Of a DNA stretch of 64,000 bases, positions 1 to 7,882 are shown piece after piece; the stretch's first letter is position 1; the number at the start of each line of letters is the position of its first letter. The notes below the pieces were generated by a model. The model saw nothing but the letters and a program-made list of their open reading frames with translations, was not told the origin of the DNA and searched no databases. Made by a program: the position numbers and the translations under genes. Source of the DNA: an uncultured Bacteroidota bacterium (GTDB lineage Bacteria > Bacteroidota > Bacteroidia > UKL13-3); assembly GCA_903850915.1 (NCBI GenBank), contig CAINMV010000017.1, forward strand, positions 1 to 64,000, written 5' to 3'.

Positions 1-528
1 AAAAGGTGCTTTAATAGTGGTTTTGTTTATCTGCTCCAACAAAGTTGCTTTCTGAACTTTTGCAGATTTCAAACCTAACTCCGCCTTTTCTAATTGAACA
101 CCTTGTATGGCATCTGCTTTGGCTAAAATTGTATAGCGATTTACATCAGCTTCCAAACCTTCAATTTGCACTTCGATCGTTTGTAGTTGTAATTTCAATA
201 ATGAATTATGCAACTGAATTAATGCTTGCCCTCTATTTACAACGCTACCAACATCAACTAAAATATCATTTATCTTTCCTTGTATTTCGGCACTTATTTT
301 AGTTTCCTTGTTTGGCTCAAATGTTCCTGAATAATAAAATTCGGCATTCACATTTTCAATTTGCAAGGTGTCTGCCTGAACATTAATAGCTTGTTCTTTA
401 TCATATTGATAAACTTTGCTTTGTGTAATTTCTTTGTTGTTTTTCAACTTGATTACTACGATGGCAATCAATACCAATGGTATGATAATGTATAATGCCT
501 TTTTTAAGATTGACGTTTTTGTATTCAT
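1..528 (-). CDS. HlyD-like efflux membrane fusion protein (C-terminus beyond window)
   Basis: Periplasmic adaptor of a tripartite RND-type efflux pump. The reading frame starts at the ATG complementary to 526-528 and stays open to the window edge, so only the first 176 residues are seen. An N-terminal membrane anchor (about residues 8-27) is followed by a barrel-sandwich/lipoyl half with the typical Ile-Gln-Gly-Lys-Ile and Val-Asn-Arg-Gly-Gln-Ala motifs (about residues 80-105), then an alpha-helical hairpin ending in Thr-Ile-Lys-Ala-Pro-Phe. The gene begins 8 bp after the TolC-like gene and belongs to the same transcription unit; the inner-membrane pump probably lies beyond the edge. The substrate cannot be told. 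Confidence 0.85.
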   Translation of the reverse strand, partial: MNTKTSILKKALYIIIPLVLIAIVVIKLKNNKEITQSKVYQYDKEQAINVQADTLQIENVNAEFYYSGTFEPNKETKISAEIQGKINDILVDVGSVVNRGQALIQLHNSLLKLQLQTIEVQIEGLEADVNRYTILAKADAIQGVQLEKAELGLKSAKVQKATLLEQINKTTIKAPF

Positions 529-536
529 TGTAATAA

Positions 537-1868
537 TTATTTAGTTGTTGAAATATTACCAGTTAGTTTTTTAAGTTCTAAATCTGCTTTTAGATAATCA
601 ATTACAGCAGACAGATATGTTTGTTGTGCTTCACGCAAAGCATTGTCCGCAAGCAAAACATCTGTTAAACTTGCTGTTCCTTGTTTCTGTTGAAGTATCG
701 TTTGCTCATAAATTGTTTGAGCCAATTGGATTTGTTCTGTTGTTGTTTCTACCGTTTTTTTAGCAACTTCTCTTTGTAGTTTGGCATTTTCAACTTGCAT
801 ATTGTTTTGTACGGTAAGCATTCCAAATTGAAGGTCATTGTTTCGGAGTTCAAGTGTTTTCTGATTCATTTTTCGAAGCGTAACAGTTCCGTTAAATAGC
901 GGATAAGATAATTGAACACCTGCAAAACCAATCGGATAAAAATCAAGGAAAGAAGCAGGTCGTCCGTTATAACCAAAGCCCGTTGTTCCATACATTCCAA
1001 CCAGATTTAGCGAAGGCAAATACCTTGATTTATTGAGTGTGTTTATTTCACTCGATAATAAGCGGTTTTGAGTTTTTATGATACGAATATCTAAAGTTGA
1101 TGCAGGAGTGTATTCATTTGTGTTTTGATATTGAATGTTTGGTTCAATTTGCAAATTTTGTTCAATAGAAATGCCTATAGCAAATTTCAAAGCATTTGAA
1201 ACTTGCTCGTATTTGCTTTTGATGGTTTCCTTTTGTGTGGTTAATTGTGATACTTGCAATTTTACCTTGCTTACATCTGTTCCTTTAGCAAGTAATTGTT
1301 CATTGAGCAGTTGAATGTTTTTAAGTAACCTTTCAGCATTTATAAGGTTGCTGTCTATAAAAGCTTTTTGATGAAGTAAAATTTGAGCATTGTAATACAG
1401 ATTTGAAATTTCAAAATAGATTTGTTCTTCTGTTTTTTTGTATTGCAATTCGGTCAATTCCGAAGCAATTTTGGTTGTTTGAATGGCTCCATAAACTTGT
1501 GGATTATACAAAGGCATTGAGAGTTGCAAGTTTGCGTTGATGTTGTGGGGAACGCCAAATTGCATTGCCCTGTATTCACCTTCAGGTAGTGCAGGATTAA
1601 ATGCATTAACTGGTAAAAGCTGATAGGGCAAGTTGATAAAGTATTTGTAATCAGCATTGGCTGTTACTTTCGGAATTAAATTCGCTTTGGCTTCTTTTTC
1701 TCTTTGCTCACTAATGGTAATATTATTTCTACTCATTTGCAGGTTTTTATTATGTACCTGTGCCGTGTCGATACATTGTTGCAAAGTCCAAGTTTGAGCT
1801 TTAGTTGTATACACTCCTATTAAAAAGAATAGAAGTAACAAAGTTTGTTTGTGAGTGTTTACTAACAT
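537..1868 (-). CDS. TolC-family outer membrane efflux protein
   Basis: Outer-membrane channel of a tripartite efflux system. The 443-residue protein has a signal peptide (hydrophobic residues 9-22, cleavage near Thr-Lys-Ala-Gln) and the all-helical, coiled-coil-rich composition of the family with two homologous halves. The motif Trp-Thr-Leu-Gln-Gln-Cys-Ile-Asp just after the signal peptide is the usual OEP start, and the last third has the typical Gln-Gly-Thr-Ala-Ser-Leu-Thr-Asp-Val-Leu turn. It is first in a unit with the membrane fusion gene 8 bp downstream. A perfect 22-bp palindrome sits 67 bp upstream of the start and may control it. Confidence 0.92.
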   Translation of the reverse strand: MLVNTHKQTLLLLFFLIGVYTTKAQTWTLQQCIDTAQVHNKNLQMSRNNITISEQREKEAKANLIPKVTANADYKYFINLPYQLLPVNAFNPALPEGEYRAMQFGVPHNINANLQLSMPLYNPQVYGAIQTTKIASELTELQYKKTEEQIYFEISNLYYNAQILLHQKAFIDSNLINAERLLKNIQLLNEQLLAKGTDVSKVKLQVSQLTTQKETIKSKYEQVSNALKFAIGISIEQNLQIEPNIQYQNTNEYTPASTLDIRIIKTQNRLLSSEINTLNKSRYLPSLNLVGMYGTTGFGYNGRPASFLDFYPIGFAGVQLSYPLFNGTVTLRKMNQKTLELRNNDLQFGMLTVQNNMQVENAKLQREVAKKTVETTTEQIQLAQTIYEQTILQQKQGTASLTDVLLADNALREAQQTYLSAVIDYLKADLELKKLTGNISTTK

Positions 1869-1934
1869 AATTATTTAAATTTTTTTAGCTTATTTATTTT
1901 CGTGTGCCACCATGCCCACCCGCTACTATTCCCA

Positions 1935-1956
1935 ATATTTTTAAGCTTAAAAATAT
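1935..1956. promoter_or_regulatory. Perfect 22-bp AT-rich palindrome upstream of the efflux genes
   Basis: The sequence ATATTTTTAAGCTTAAAAATAT is identical to its reverse complement. It lies in the 171-bp gap between the SQR-like gene and the TolC-like gene, 67 bp before the TolC start. It has no loop, which argues for a protein-binding operator over a terminator, although a weak cruciform or an AT-rich terminator of the upstream operon is also possible. No second copy was noticed in the window. Confidence 0.4.
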
Positions 1957-2039
1957 GTACTTAAAAAATTGAATAATTGGATTCTGCATTTTTGAATGCT
2001 CTGATTTTGATATTTTTTTTGTCATGATTGTTTGTCTAA

Positions 2040-3500
2040 TTATTCAGGTATTAACCACCAAAATGGTTTCATTTTAGCTTTATAAATAAAGGCATAATGT
2101 AAGGTAAGTTTTAACCAATGCCCTGCAAGCCCAATGTCGCCAAAGGTTTTCTTTAAATCTCGACCTTGAGTTGTTGGATATTTTTTATAATCAGGAACTA
2201 TCGGAAAAGTAGTAATACTTATTCCACTACCTTGTGTCATGCCATATCCAGCCGATGCAATACAGGCTGCTCCCATATTGCCCATAGATCCTTTATGGTC
2301 GAGTGATATTTTTCCGTTTTTAATAGTATCAATAATATTATCAGCCACTAATTTAGCGGTGATACCCGAAGGCATTCCTGTTCGTGGTGGTGAAGGGAAA
2401 ATATCAGTACCATTTTTACTTTTTCTTGGTTTCGAAATACTATGAGGAGGTGCAAATGCAATGCCCGGTGCAAAAATATTGGCATAGCTAGGGTTCTGAT
2501 ATGTTTCTGGCCAGTCTTGAACAGACCACTCTTCATAAGGTTTTGCTGTGTAATCGGCATCTACTATCATAAATCCTTTGAAAAGTTTGGCAGTTATATC
2601 GTTTTCATTTTTATCAAACGCTTTAAAACCATGTCCTGAAAATGAGGGAATCAGCATTGCAAAATCGTACGACTCTGTTTTGTGTTCACCCTCTAAATTT
2701 TCATAATGTGCTATACCATCTTCAATTTTAGAAACACCAGCACCTAAAATCCATTTAATACCACGGTCAGCAAAAACCATTTCAACCATTTCACTGGATT
2801 TCATAGTCTGGTTGCCATAGGTTAAAAGCATACCATCCATTCCAAAGTCGCCCAATTCATTTTCGTTGGAAATCCATGTCAGTTCTATATTATTTCTTAC
2901 ACCAAAACGCACCAATTCCTTTTCAACATTTAAAATATATTCGAATGCTGCACCCTGACATGTGGCTTTAGCATGACCAGTTCCAATTAATATTTTGGCT
3001 TGTTTATCAGAAGCTTTAATGTCTGCTATTAATTTAAGTAAAGCTTCAGACGCATGTGTGGCATGTTCATAAGTGCATACAGAATAGGCCTTGTTTGTTC
3101 CTGGATTCAGACCTTCAGTGAGTTCAAAAGCGAGTTTAGGTCCAGTAGCATTAATTAGAAAATCATAGTTTATTTTTTCTTGAACTCCAACATTTTTGCC
3201 AAAAATTGATTCGACTGTTACAAAGGGTTTAGATTCTGTGACATCACCTTCTGGATGAAAAGAAACAACTTTTGCTTGCTTATAACCAATGCCTTTTCTT
3301 TTATATAAAGGTTCTAATGGGAAAAACACTTCTTCAGATTTCATCCGCCCTATTCCCACCCAAATATTTGATGGCACCCATTGATAGTTGCGATTAGGTG
3401 AAACCACCAACACTTCATGCTCTCTAGAAAGTTTTCTTCTTAAATGCGATGCTGCAGTGTGTCCCGCAATGCCTGCTCCAAGTATGAGTATTTTTGCCAT
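2040..3500 (-). CDS. Sulfide:quinone oxidoreductase-like FAD-dependent NAD(P)H/quinone oxidoreductase
   Basis: Flavoprotein of the pyridine-nucleotide-disulfide reductase fold, closest in layout to the SQR family, which oxidises sulfide and passes electrons to quinone at the membrane surface. At 486 residues it is longer than classical SQRs (about 400-430). The N-terminus carries the FAD-binding Gly-Ala-Gly-Ile-Ala-Gly motif (residues 8-13). Family-like stretches include Asn-Tyr-Gln-Trp-Val-Pro-Ser-Asn (about 38-45) and a Cys in Ala-Thr-Cys-Gln-Gly-Ala-Ala-Phe-Glu. Candidate redox cysteines are Cys in that motif, Cys in Ser-Val-Cys-Thr-Tyr and Cys near the end (Ala-Ala-Cys-Ile-Ala). It is last in the operon that starts at 7274, 6 bp after the cupin gene. 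Sulfide as substrate is inference; other quinone-linked flavoproteins look alike. Confidence 0.8.
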   Translation of the reverse strand: MAKILILGAGIAGHTAASHLRRKLSREHEVLVVSPNRNYQWVPSNIWVGIGRMKSEEVFFPLEPLYKRKGIGYKQAKVVSFHPEGDVTESKPFVTVESIFGKNVGVQEKINYDFLINATGPKLAFELTEGLNPGTNKAYSVCTYEHATHASEALLKLIADIKASDKQAKILIGTGHAKATCQGAAFEYILNVEKELVRFGVRNNIELTWISNENELGDFGMDGMLLTYGNQTMKSSEMVEMVFADRGIKWILGAGVSKIEDGIAHYENLEGEHKTESYDFAMLIPSFSGHGFKAFDKNENDITAKLFKGFMIVDADYTAKPYEEWSVQDWPETYQNPSYANIFAPGIAFAPPHSISKPRKSKNGTDIFPSPPRTGMPSGITAKLVADNIIDTIKNGKISLDHKGSMGNMGAACIASAGYGMTQGSGISITTFPIVPDYKKYPTTQGRDLKKTFGDIGLAGHWLKLTLHYAFIYKAKMKPFWWLIPE

Positions 3501-3506
3501 GAGATT

Positions 3507-3794
3507 TTATTTTATAAGAATTAACTGACTTTTAATTGTTCCTTCAACCCAATGTTTTACCATTGGTTCAATGTTTACATAATCACCCGTCAGTAGAGTT
3601 TCTTTTATACCCTTTTCATTTCCAAAAATCACTTGCCCTTCCATACAAATCAAAAGTGCTGGAGTTTTTGTGATATGTTCTTTTAATTTTTCGCCTTGCA
3701 AAATTTGTATGGCAGTTGCATTTCCTAATTCACTTTTAAAAAGAGAAGTGGCTGAAACTGGTTTTTCTTGTGTGTGTAATTCTTTTATGTTCAT
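3507..3794 (-). CDS. Small single-domain cupin protein
   Basis: This 95-residue cytoplasmic protein has the outline of a one-domain cupin: a glycine-rich first strand block ending Leu-Ile-Cys-Met-Glu-Gly-Gln-Val-Ile-Phe, then Leu-Leu-Thr-Gly-Asp-Tyr-Val-Asn-Ile-Glu-Pro and a His in Val-Lys-His-Trp-Val. The metal-binding His set of cupin motif 1 is incomplete: only His in Lys-Glu-His-Ile and the motif 2 His are in place. A ligand-sensing or chaperone-like role is therefore as likely as catalysis. Its start codon overlaps the stop of the upstream lipoprotein gene by 4 bp, so translation is coupled. Confidence 0.7.
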   Translation of the reverse strand: MNIKELHTQEKPVSATSLFKSELGNATAIQILQGEKLKEHITKTPALLICMEGQVIFGNEKGIKETLLTGDYVNIEPMVKHWVEGTIKSQLILIK

Positions 3795-4258
3795 TGGAAG
3801 TATTGATTAAATGTTGTGAATGAAGTTTGAATGTTTTCAAATTGTTTTGCTGCTTCGGTTTCGTCTTTAGCTTCTGAAAGTTCTTTTACCAAATCAATGT
3901 AGGGTAATAGCCACTTGTGCAGTTCATCGTGTGCTTTGCCTTTCATTGTGCAATTAGAAGTAAGTAAATCAATATTGGATTGCAATTTTTCGGCTAATGA
4001 TTTGTAATCTTTTTGCTCAACAGTAGAGAAAGAAATAATATCTTTTTCCATATTGCGAATATGAGTTTTCATATTGGCATCAACCTTCCATTTTTCGCCA
4101 TTGTTGAGTTCGATGGTTTGCATTTCATCGTTATGCTGATGTTCTTCGTGAGTTACGGTTACGGTTTCAGTTTTCTGCTTTAATTTTTCGTTTGATGTGT
4201 TGCTACAACTAAAAAGGAACAAACATATTGCTGTAAGTGAAATTGTTATTTTCTTCAT
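3791..4258 (-). CDS. His-rich predicted lipoprotein, family not recognised
   Basis: A 155-residue protein with a lipoprotein signal (Leu-Phe-Leu-Phe-Ser-Cys, lipid-modified Cys18), so probably anchored in the envelope. Right after the anchor is a charged linker with the cluster His-Glu-Glu-His-Gln-His (about residues 37-42). The mature part is helical, and near residue 100 it has Asn-Cys-Thr-Met-Lys-Gly-Lys-Ala-His-Asp-Glu-Leu-His-Lys-Trp-Leu. The His, Cys and Met residues suggest metal binding, but no function is assigned. The gene overlaps its neighbours by 4 bp on both sides, which ties it to the cupin and the 129-residue membrane protein. Confidence 0.72.
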   Translation of the reverse strand: MKKITISLTAICLFLFSCSNTSNEKLKQKTETVTVTHEEHQHNDEMQTIELNNGEKWKVDANMKTHIRNMEKDIISFSTVEQKDYKSLAEKLQSNIDLLTSNCTMKGKAHDELHKWLLPYIDLVKELSEAKDETEAAKQFENIQTSFTTFNQYFQ

Positions 4259-4644
4259 AATTTCTTTTTTGTTATTATGAAATAAGCAATGATGGCAAAA
4301 ACAAGCGTTACTGAAATTCTAAAAATCATTGCGCCGATGGTTTTTTCTTCATAGATACCGCCTGAACTTGCGTGAATTTTAAGCCCAACAAAAGCTCCTA
4401 TTAGAATGAGTGTTGAAATTCCTAAGAGTGTAGTCGTCCATTTTTTACTTTTAATAAACCCATAAGCGGCAAAAAGATATAGAATACTACTAATGAAATT
4501 TGACCAAACCACAAACAGAACATAATTGCCCTCTTTTGCTCTTATACCAAATAAATCGAATATTACAGAGGTGCTTAGGAATAAAGTAAGCAAGCCAAAC
4601 CCGGCTAAAATAATTGCTAATAAATAGGGAAGTATTTTTTTCAT
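4255..4644 (-). CDS. Small four-helix integral membrane protein, unknown function
   Basis: The 129-residue protein has four hydrophobic segments (about residues 5-29, 43-62, 70-88 and 103-124) and very short loops. No catalytic motif is seen; the only histidine is in Leu-Lys-Ile-His-Ala-Ser, between helices 3 and 4. It starts 5 bp after the T9SS kelch-like gene and its stop overlaps the start of the lipoprotein gene. Together with the 135-residue gene at the operon head, it suggests an inner-membrane component of whatever process the operon serves. Confidence 0.7.
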   Translation of the reverse strand: MKKILPYLLAIILAGFGLLTLFLSTSVIFDLFGIRAKEGNYVLFVVWSNFISSILYLFAAYGFIKSKKWTTTLLGISTLILIGAFVGLKIHASSGGIYEEKTIGAMIFRISVTLVFAIIAYFIITKKKL

Positions 4645-4649
4645 AATCT

Positions 4650-6269
4650 TTAAGGTTCTACAATTATTTTTTGAGTTGCTTTTTCATAAGTGGTTTCAAT
4701 GGTGATGTAATAAATTCCACCATTGATAAGGTTTTTAATTCTTTTAGAGTAGGTGTTTTCTCCTGCTTGTAAGTTTTTAAGAACGGTATTTTCAATTAAT
4801 TTCCCGCTGGCATCGCTAATTGTAAGTTTTACTTCACCATTATCCCTAAGATTAAATTTTACAATGTAATTGCCATTGTTAGGATTAGGATACACTTGCA
4901 TTTGCAATGTTCCGATGCTTTGAGTGTTCAGCTCGTGAATACCAACCGTTGAATTTTTAATCACAAACACTTTAAATATTTGACTACTTGCACCGCTTTG
5001 CGTGCCAGTATTTGTAAAAAAGATGTTAGCTGCTGTGCTGCTTATACCGCCATAGATATATCCAACCAAAGTTGTGTCAGAGGTAAAATCATCCAATTTT
5101 AAAACTTCATTATTATATTTTGGTAAATTTTCAAATGGAATAAATTCAGAACCTGCACCGAGTAAAGAAGGCATTGCAATAGGTAATTTATATTCAGCCA
5201 TTGTGCCACTTGCATCTCTTGTAACTCGTGCAATGGTTTTTACAAATGGAACATTGTTGTCTTGAACCAATATTCCTAAACTATCATAATATTGAGCAAT
5301 ACCACCAAAAAACACCGTGTGCATTTCGTTGTTTGAAGCACTATATATAGGAATATGAGCACAATGGTAGTGATTGTAATATTGAGAAAAAGCATTGTTA
5401 ACTGTATGCCCTGTGCTGTCTATATTTACACAATTTAAATAAGGTAAATCAACACCAACTTGAAATACTCCCGAAAATGCAGTTAATCCTTCTTGGACTG
5501 TTGGCATTATTTGCGGAACTACATTATAATCTCTTCTGTGAAGATTTGTAGAATCTATTATTGCGGTTAAATGTGTGATAGAAAGCGTTACACCATTATC
5601 GGAGATTGTAAATTCCCTGCTTGCATTTGTATATTCCTGAATAAAACCTGGTCCATGTGTTGGCCCCATTGGGTTATATCTTCCAATGAATTTTTGCCCA
5701 CCAGTAAGATAAAATGTGTTGTTTATTTTATTGAGGTAGCCGCCAGTAACGGCAAACATTGTATCTGTTATCTGCCGAAAATTTGTTGTAAACGATGTTC
5801 CATTGATAACTGCATTTATAACATCAGGAACTTTAACGGCACTAAGATTTGGGTAGGTGATATGGTCAGCAGAAGAGTTGCTGTAACCATAGCCGCCTAC
5901 CAAGTATAAATAATCTCCCTCCTGAAAAAATTCCATATTGGTTGAACTTAATTGTTCTTGCAAACCAATTGGAAGTGATGATAATGGAGCCGACCATTTT
6001 TGTTGAGCAACTGGGTCAACAACTATTAATTGATTGTTGTGTCCCGCCACATCAAATGCAGCAAAGGGTTGTCTGCGGTGCAAGCCATCTAATCGTCCAC
6101 CAATAATTAACCACTTACCATTGTGTTGACCCCAAGCATAGGCTTGCAAACCACCCAAGCCACTTATATTCATTGGTTCAATAGCAATTTGAAATGGTGC
6201 AGTTTGAGCATTGCCTTGTGAGGTGAAAGCAATTAATAGTATTGCTAAAATTTTAATTCTGTTGATCAT
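4650..6269 (-). CDS. T9SS-sorted kelch-like beta-propeller protein
   Basis: A 539-residue secreted protein. It has a signal peptide (residues 1-22, ending Gln-Gly-Asn-Ala-Gln) and repeated kelch-like blades built on Gly-Gly motifs (Ile-Ile-Gly-Gly-Arg, Leu-Val-Gly-Gly-Tyr-Gly, Leu-Thr-Gly-Gly-Gln, Phe-Gly-Gly-Ile, Tyr-Gly-Gly-Ile). The last 80 residues are a type A sorting domain (Val-Tyr-Pro-Asn-Pro-Asn-Asn-Gly, then Gly-Ile-Tyr-Tyr-Ile). The protein should pass the inner membrane by Sec and the outer membrane by the Por/T9SS secreton, ending on the surface or outside. Its start directly follows the TetR stop. No enzyme residues are recognised. Confidence 0.85.
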   Translation of the reverse strand: MINRIKILAILLIAFTSQGNAQTAPFQIAIEPMNISGLGGLQAYAWGQHNGKWLIIGGRLDGLHRRQPFAAFDVAGHNNQLIVVDPVAQQKWSAPLSSLPIGLQEQLSSTNMEFFQEGDYLYLVGGYGYSNSSADHITYPNLSAVKVPDVINAVINGTSFTTNFRQITDTMFAVTGGYLNKINNTFYLTGGQKFIGRYNPMGPTHGPGFIQEYTNASREFTISDNGVTLSITHLTAIIDSTNLHRRDYNVVPQIMPTVQEGLTAFSGVFQVGVDLPYLNCVNIDSTGHTVNNAFSQYYNHYHCAHIPIYSASNNEMHTVFFGGIAQYYDSLGILVQDNNVPFVKTIARVTRDASGTMAEYKLPIAMPSLLGAGSEFIPFENLPKYNNEVLKLDDFTSDTTLVGYIYGGISSTAANIFFTNTGTQSGASSQIFKVFVIKNSTVGIHELNTQSIGTLQMQVYPNPNNGNYIVKFNLRDNGEVKLTISDASGKLIENTVLKNLQAGENTYSKRIKNLINGGIYYITIETTYEKATQKIIVEP

Positions 6270-6860
6270 CTATTTGTTTTTTATTAATGTTAAAACCGAT
6301 TGTATCATATTGTCACCGTTTCTACTTATGTCAAATTGAAAATTTGCAACTCTCCATTTAAACATTTGCAGTCGGAAAGTTCCCATCACGATATGCATTA
6401 ATTCATCGGATGTTATTGCATTTGTAAAAACTTTCTTTTGTTGTCCTTCCAAAATAATAGGCATCAAGTGTTTCATTTTTACACCCATTATTTTCAATAT
6501 AGTTTCGTTTATGCGTTGACTTTCTTCCATCAGTCCGTCAGAAAATACCGCCACTACAAAGTGAGGGTTCTTTTTAAAAAATGAAAATTGATTTTGAAAC
6601 AGCGTTGTGAATTTTTCTTCGGGTGATTGTTCACTGGAAATTGCATTAGTATAGCGTTCATCCATACTATTTGCAAGGTATTCGAGTAAAGCAATAATTA
6701 ATTCTTCCTTACTTGTAAAGTGTCTGTAAATAGCACTTTCAGAAAACTTCATTTCCTTTGCAAGATTCTTAACTGTTAAGCCACTTACTCCCGAAGCAGT
6801 CAATATTTTTCCTGCTGCTTCTATAATTTCAAGTTGTCTGTTTGAAATTGCTGTTGTCAT
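6270..6860 (-). CDS. TetR/AcrR-family transcriptional regulator
   Basis: A 196-residue regulator. The N-terminal helix-turn-helix is clear: Ala-Ala-Gly-Lys-Ile-Leu, Leu-Thr-Val-Lys-Asn-Leu-Ala, then the recognition helix Ser-Glu-Ser-Ala-Ile-Tyr-Arg-His-Phe (about residues 40-48) and Lys-Glu-Glu-Leu-Ile. The C-terminal two thirds are the helical ligand-binding and dimer domain. It is the second gene of the operon starting at 7274, so it probably represses its own operon through the palindrome at 7295-7309. The ligand is unknown. The efflux genes further down may also be targets. Confidence 0.92.
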   Translation of the reverse strand: MTTAISNRQLEIIEAAGKILTASGVSGLTVKNLAKEMKFSESAIYRHFTSKEELIIALLEYLANSMDERYTNAISSEQSPEEKFTTLFQNQFSFFKKNPHFVVAVFSDGLMEESQRINETILKIMGVKMKHLMPIILEGQQKKVFTNAITSDELMHIVMGTFRLQMFKWRVANFQFDISRNGDNMIQSVLTLIKNK

Positions 6861-6866
6861 TTATTT

Positions 6867-7274
6867 TTAATTTATAGTTTTCATTTTTAGAAAGGCAACT
6901 CCTAACCAAATCACAGAAGCCGTCATTGCAATTGCTCCAATTAATACTAAAGCAGGAGGCAAACCAAAATACACCTCTGTTATTATTCCTATTGGCATTA
7001 ACAATCCAGTAAGTGCCAACCAAGAAATGGCTTTCACGTTTTGAAGTTTGTCTCTGAAATGTAGAAGCAAATAACCAATTAGGATGTTTAGAAAGGCAAA
7101 CAAGTTACCGTGAACGTGAGCCAGTCTGGTTTCAAAATGTTTTCCGATGCTGTATGAGTTTACCCATTCTTCCTTTCCCGGAGCAAAGTCACGGAGATAG
7201 ATCAGTAGAAAGCCGTAAGCCATAAAAAGCCCCATTATCAGGAAGCCTATTGCGATGTTGTTTTTGCCGTTCAT
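6867..7274 (-). CDS. Four-helix membrane protein heading the TetR operon
   Basis: A 135-residue protein with four membrane helices (about residues 6-26, 54-72, 82-100 and 106-126). Between helices 1 and 2 lies Arg-Leu-Ala-His-Val-His-Gly-Asn, a His-x-His pair at the membrane face that could bind heme or metal. Gly, Leu and Phe dominate and no signal peptide is cleaved. I do not recognise the family. It is the first gene after the TetR-type operator and promoter, and the TetR gene follows after 6 bp, so its product should be made at derepression with the rest of the operon. Confidence 0.72.
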   Translation of the reverse strand: MNGKNNIAIGFLIMGLFMAYGFLLIYLRDFAPGKEEWVNSYSIGKHFETRLAHVHGNLFAFLNILIGYLLLHFRDKLQNVKAISWLALTGLLMPIGIITEVYFGLPPALVLIGAIAMTASVIWLGVAFLKMKTIN

Positions 7275-7294
7275 TTTGCTTGTATTTATTATGT

Positions 7295-7335
7295 AAGTGA
7301 ATATTCGCTCACAAAGGTAAGTTAGCCATTCACTT
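7295..7335 (-). promoter_or_regulatory. Promoter with TetR-type operator for the 7274-to-2040 operon
   Basis: Read on the minus strand, a perfect Bacteroidota -7 box TACCTTTG lies at 7319-7312. Directly downstream, over the expected transcription start, is the imperfect palindrome AGTGAATATTCGCT (7296-7309), seven-base arms with one mismatch. This matches the AGTGAA-TTCACT style of AcrR/TetR operators. A third half-site, ATTCACTT (7328-7335), lies on the other side of the -7 box. A repressor bound here would cover the promoter. The cognate regulator is inferred to be the TetR gene at 6270-6860. Confidence 0.62.
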
Positions 7336-7711
7336 ATTAATGTTATGAATGTTACACAAGGATATGATATCTGTCATGTTTGTCTTTTTAAGGAGATTTC
7401 AAAATGTACTAAAAATCATCAGGTGCGGTGGGGAATTGGCTCTTTTGGGTTTTGCCTGTGTGTCGCCTTGTGTGAAGGGGCAAACCCCAAATGTGCCAAT
7501 GTGGGCAGGCTAAAATTATTTTTTAAAATGTGCGGTGGGAAAATTTTTTAAACCTTGCGTTGGTTTGAGTGTCGGCAAACTGGATAGGGTCTGTGTCGAG
7601 TTACAGCGAATTGTCAACCGAGTAAAGGTCGTCCGAGAGTTAGTTTGGAAGTCAAAAGTCCGGTCGTTTTGGTGTCCGCCCGATGGTTGCACTGTCGTCT
7701 TTTAGGCTTGC
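7320..7711. other. Non-coding stretch with hairpin and short repeats
   Basis: No convincing gene is seen here. The stretch contains a strong imperfect inverted repeat (arms 7436-7456 and 7479-7499, 21 bp with a few mismatches, 22-bp loop). It also has a direct repeat of GTGCGGTGGG (around 7423 and 7531) just outside that hairpin. From about 7545 to 7711 the base composition is richer in G and C than the neighbouring genes. The open frames here have no recognisable protein features. It may be the remains of another cassette next to the palindromic element at 7712. Confidence 0.5.
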
Positions 7712-7850
7712 TTATAACGGTTTCGGGCTTGGCGAAGGTGGCGATTTTCACCACAAATGTTGATGCGGAGAACCAAACTTTGATTAACCACAAATGTGTC
7801 TGCGGAACACTGAACCGCCACTTTTGCCAAACCCGTGTTAGCAGTAGTTG
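7712..7850 (-). repeat. Palindromic attC-like element A
   Basis: Imperfect inverted repeat just downstream of the Mg2+ ATPase stop. Outer core TTATAAC (7712-7718) faces GTTAGCA (7837-7843). Inner arms 7725-7743 and 7816-7834 pair over 19 positions, and the three that are not Watson-Crick are all G-T type. The centre contains two direct copies of an ACCACAAATG...TGCGGA unit. The whole element is clearly related, in the same orientation, to the one at 10491-10628. The fold resembles integron attC sites, though the R boxes do not fully match GTTRRRY. Small open frames across it are artefacts of the repeat. Confidence 0.65.
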
Positions 7851-7882
7851 TTATTACTCTCGTTAAATTATCACTTTCAAAT

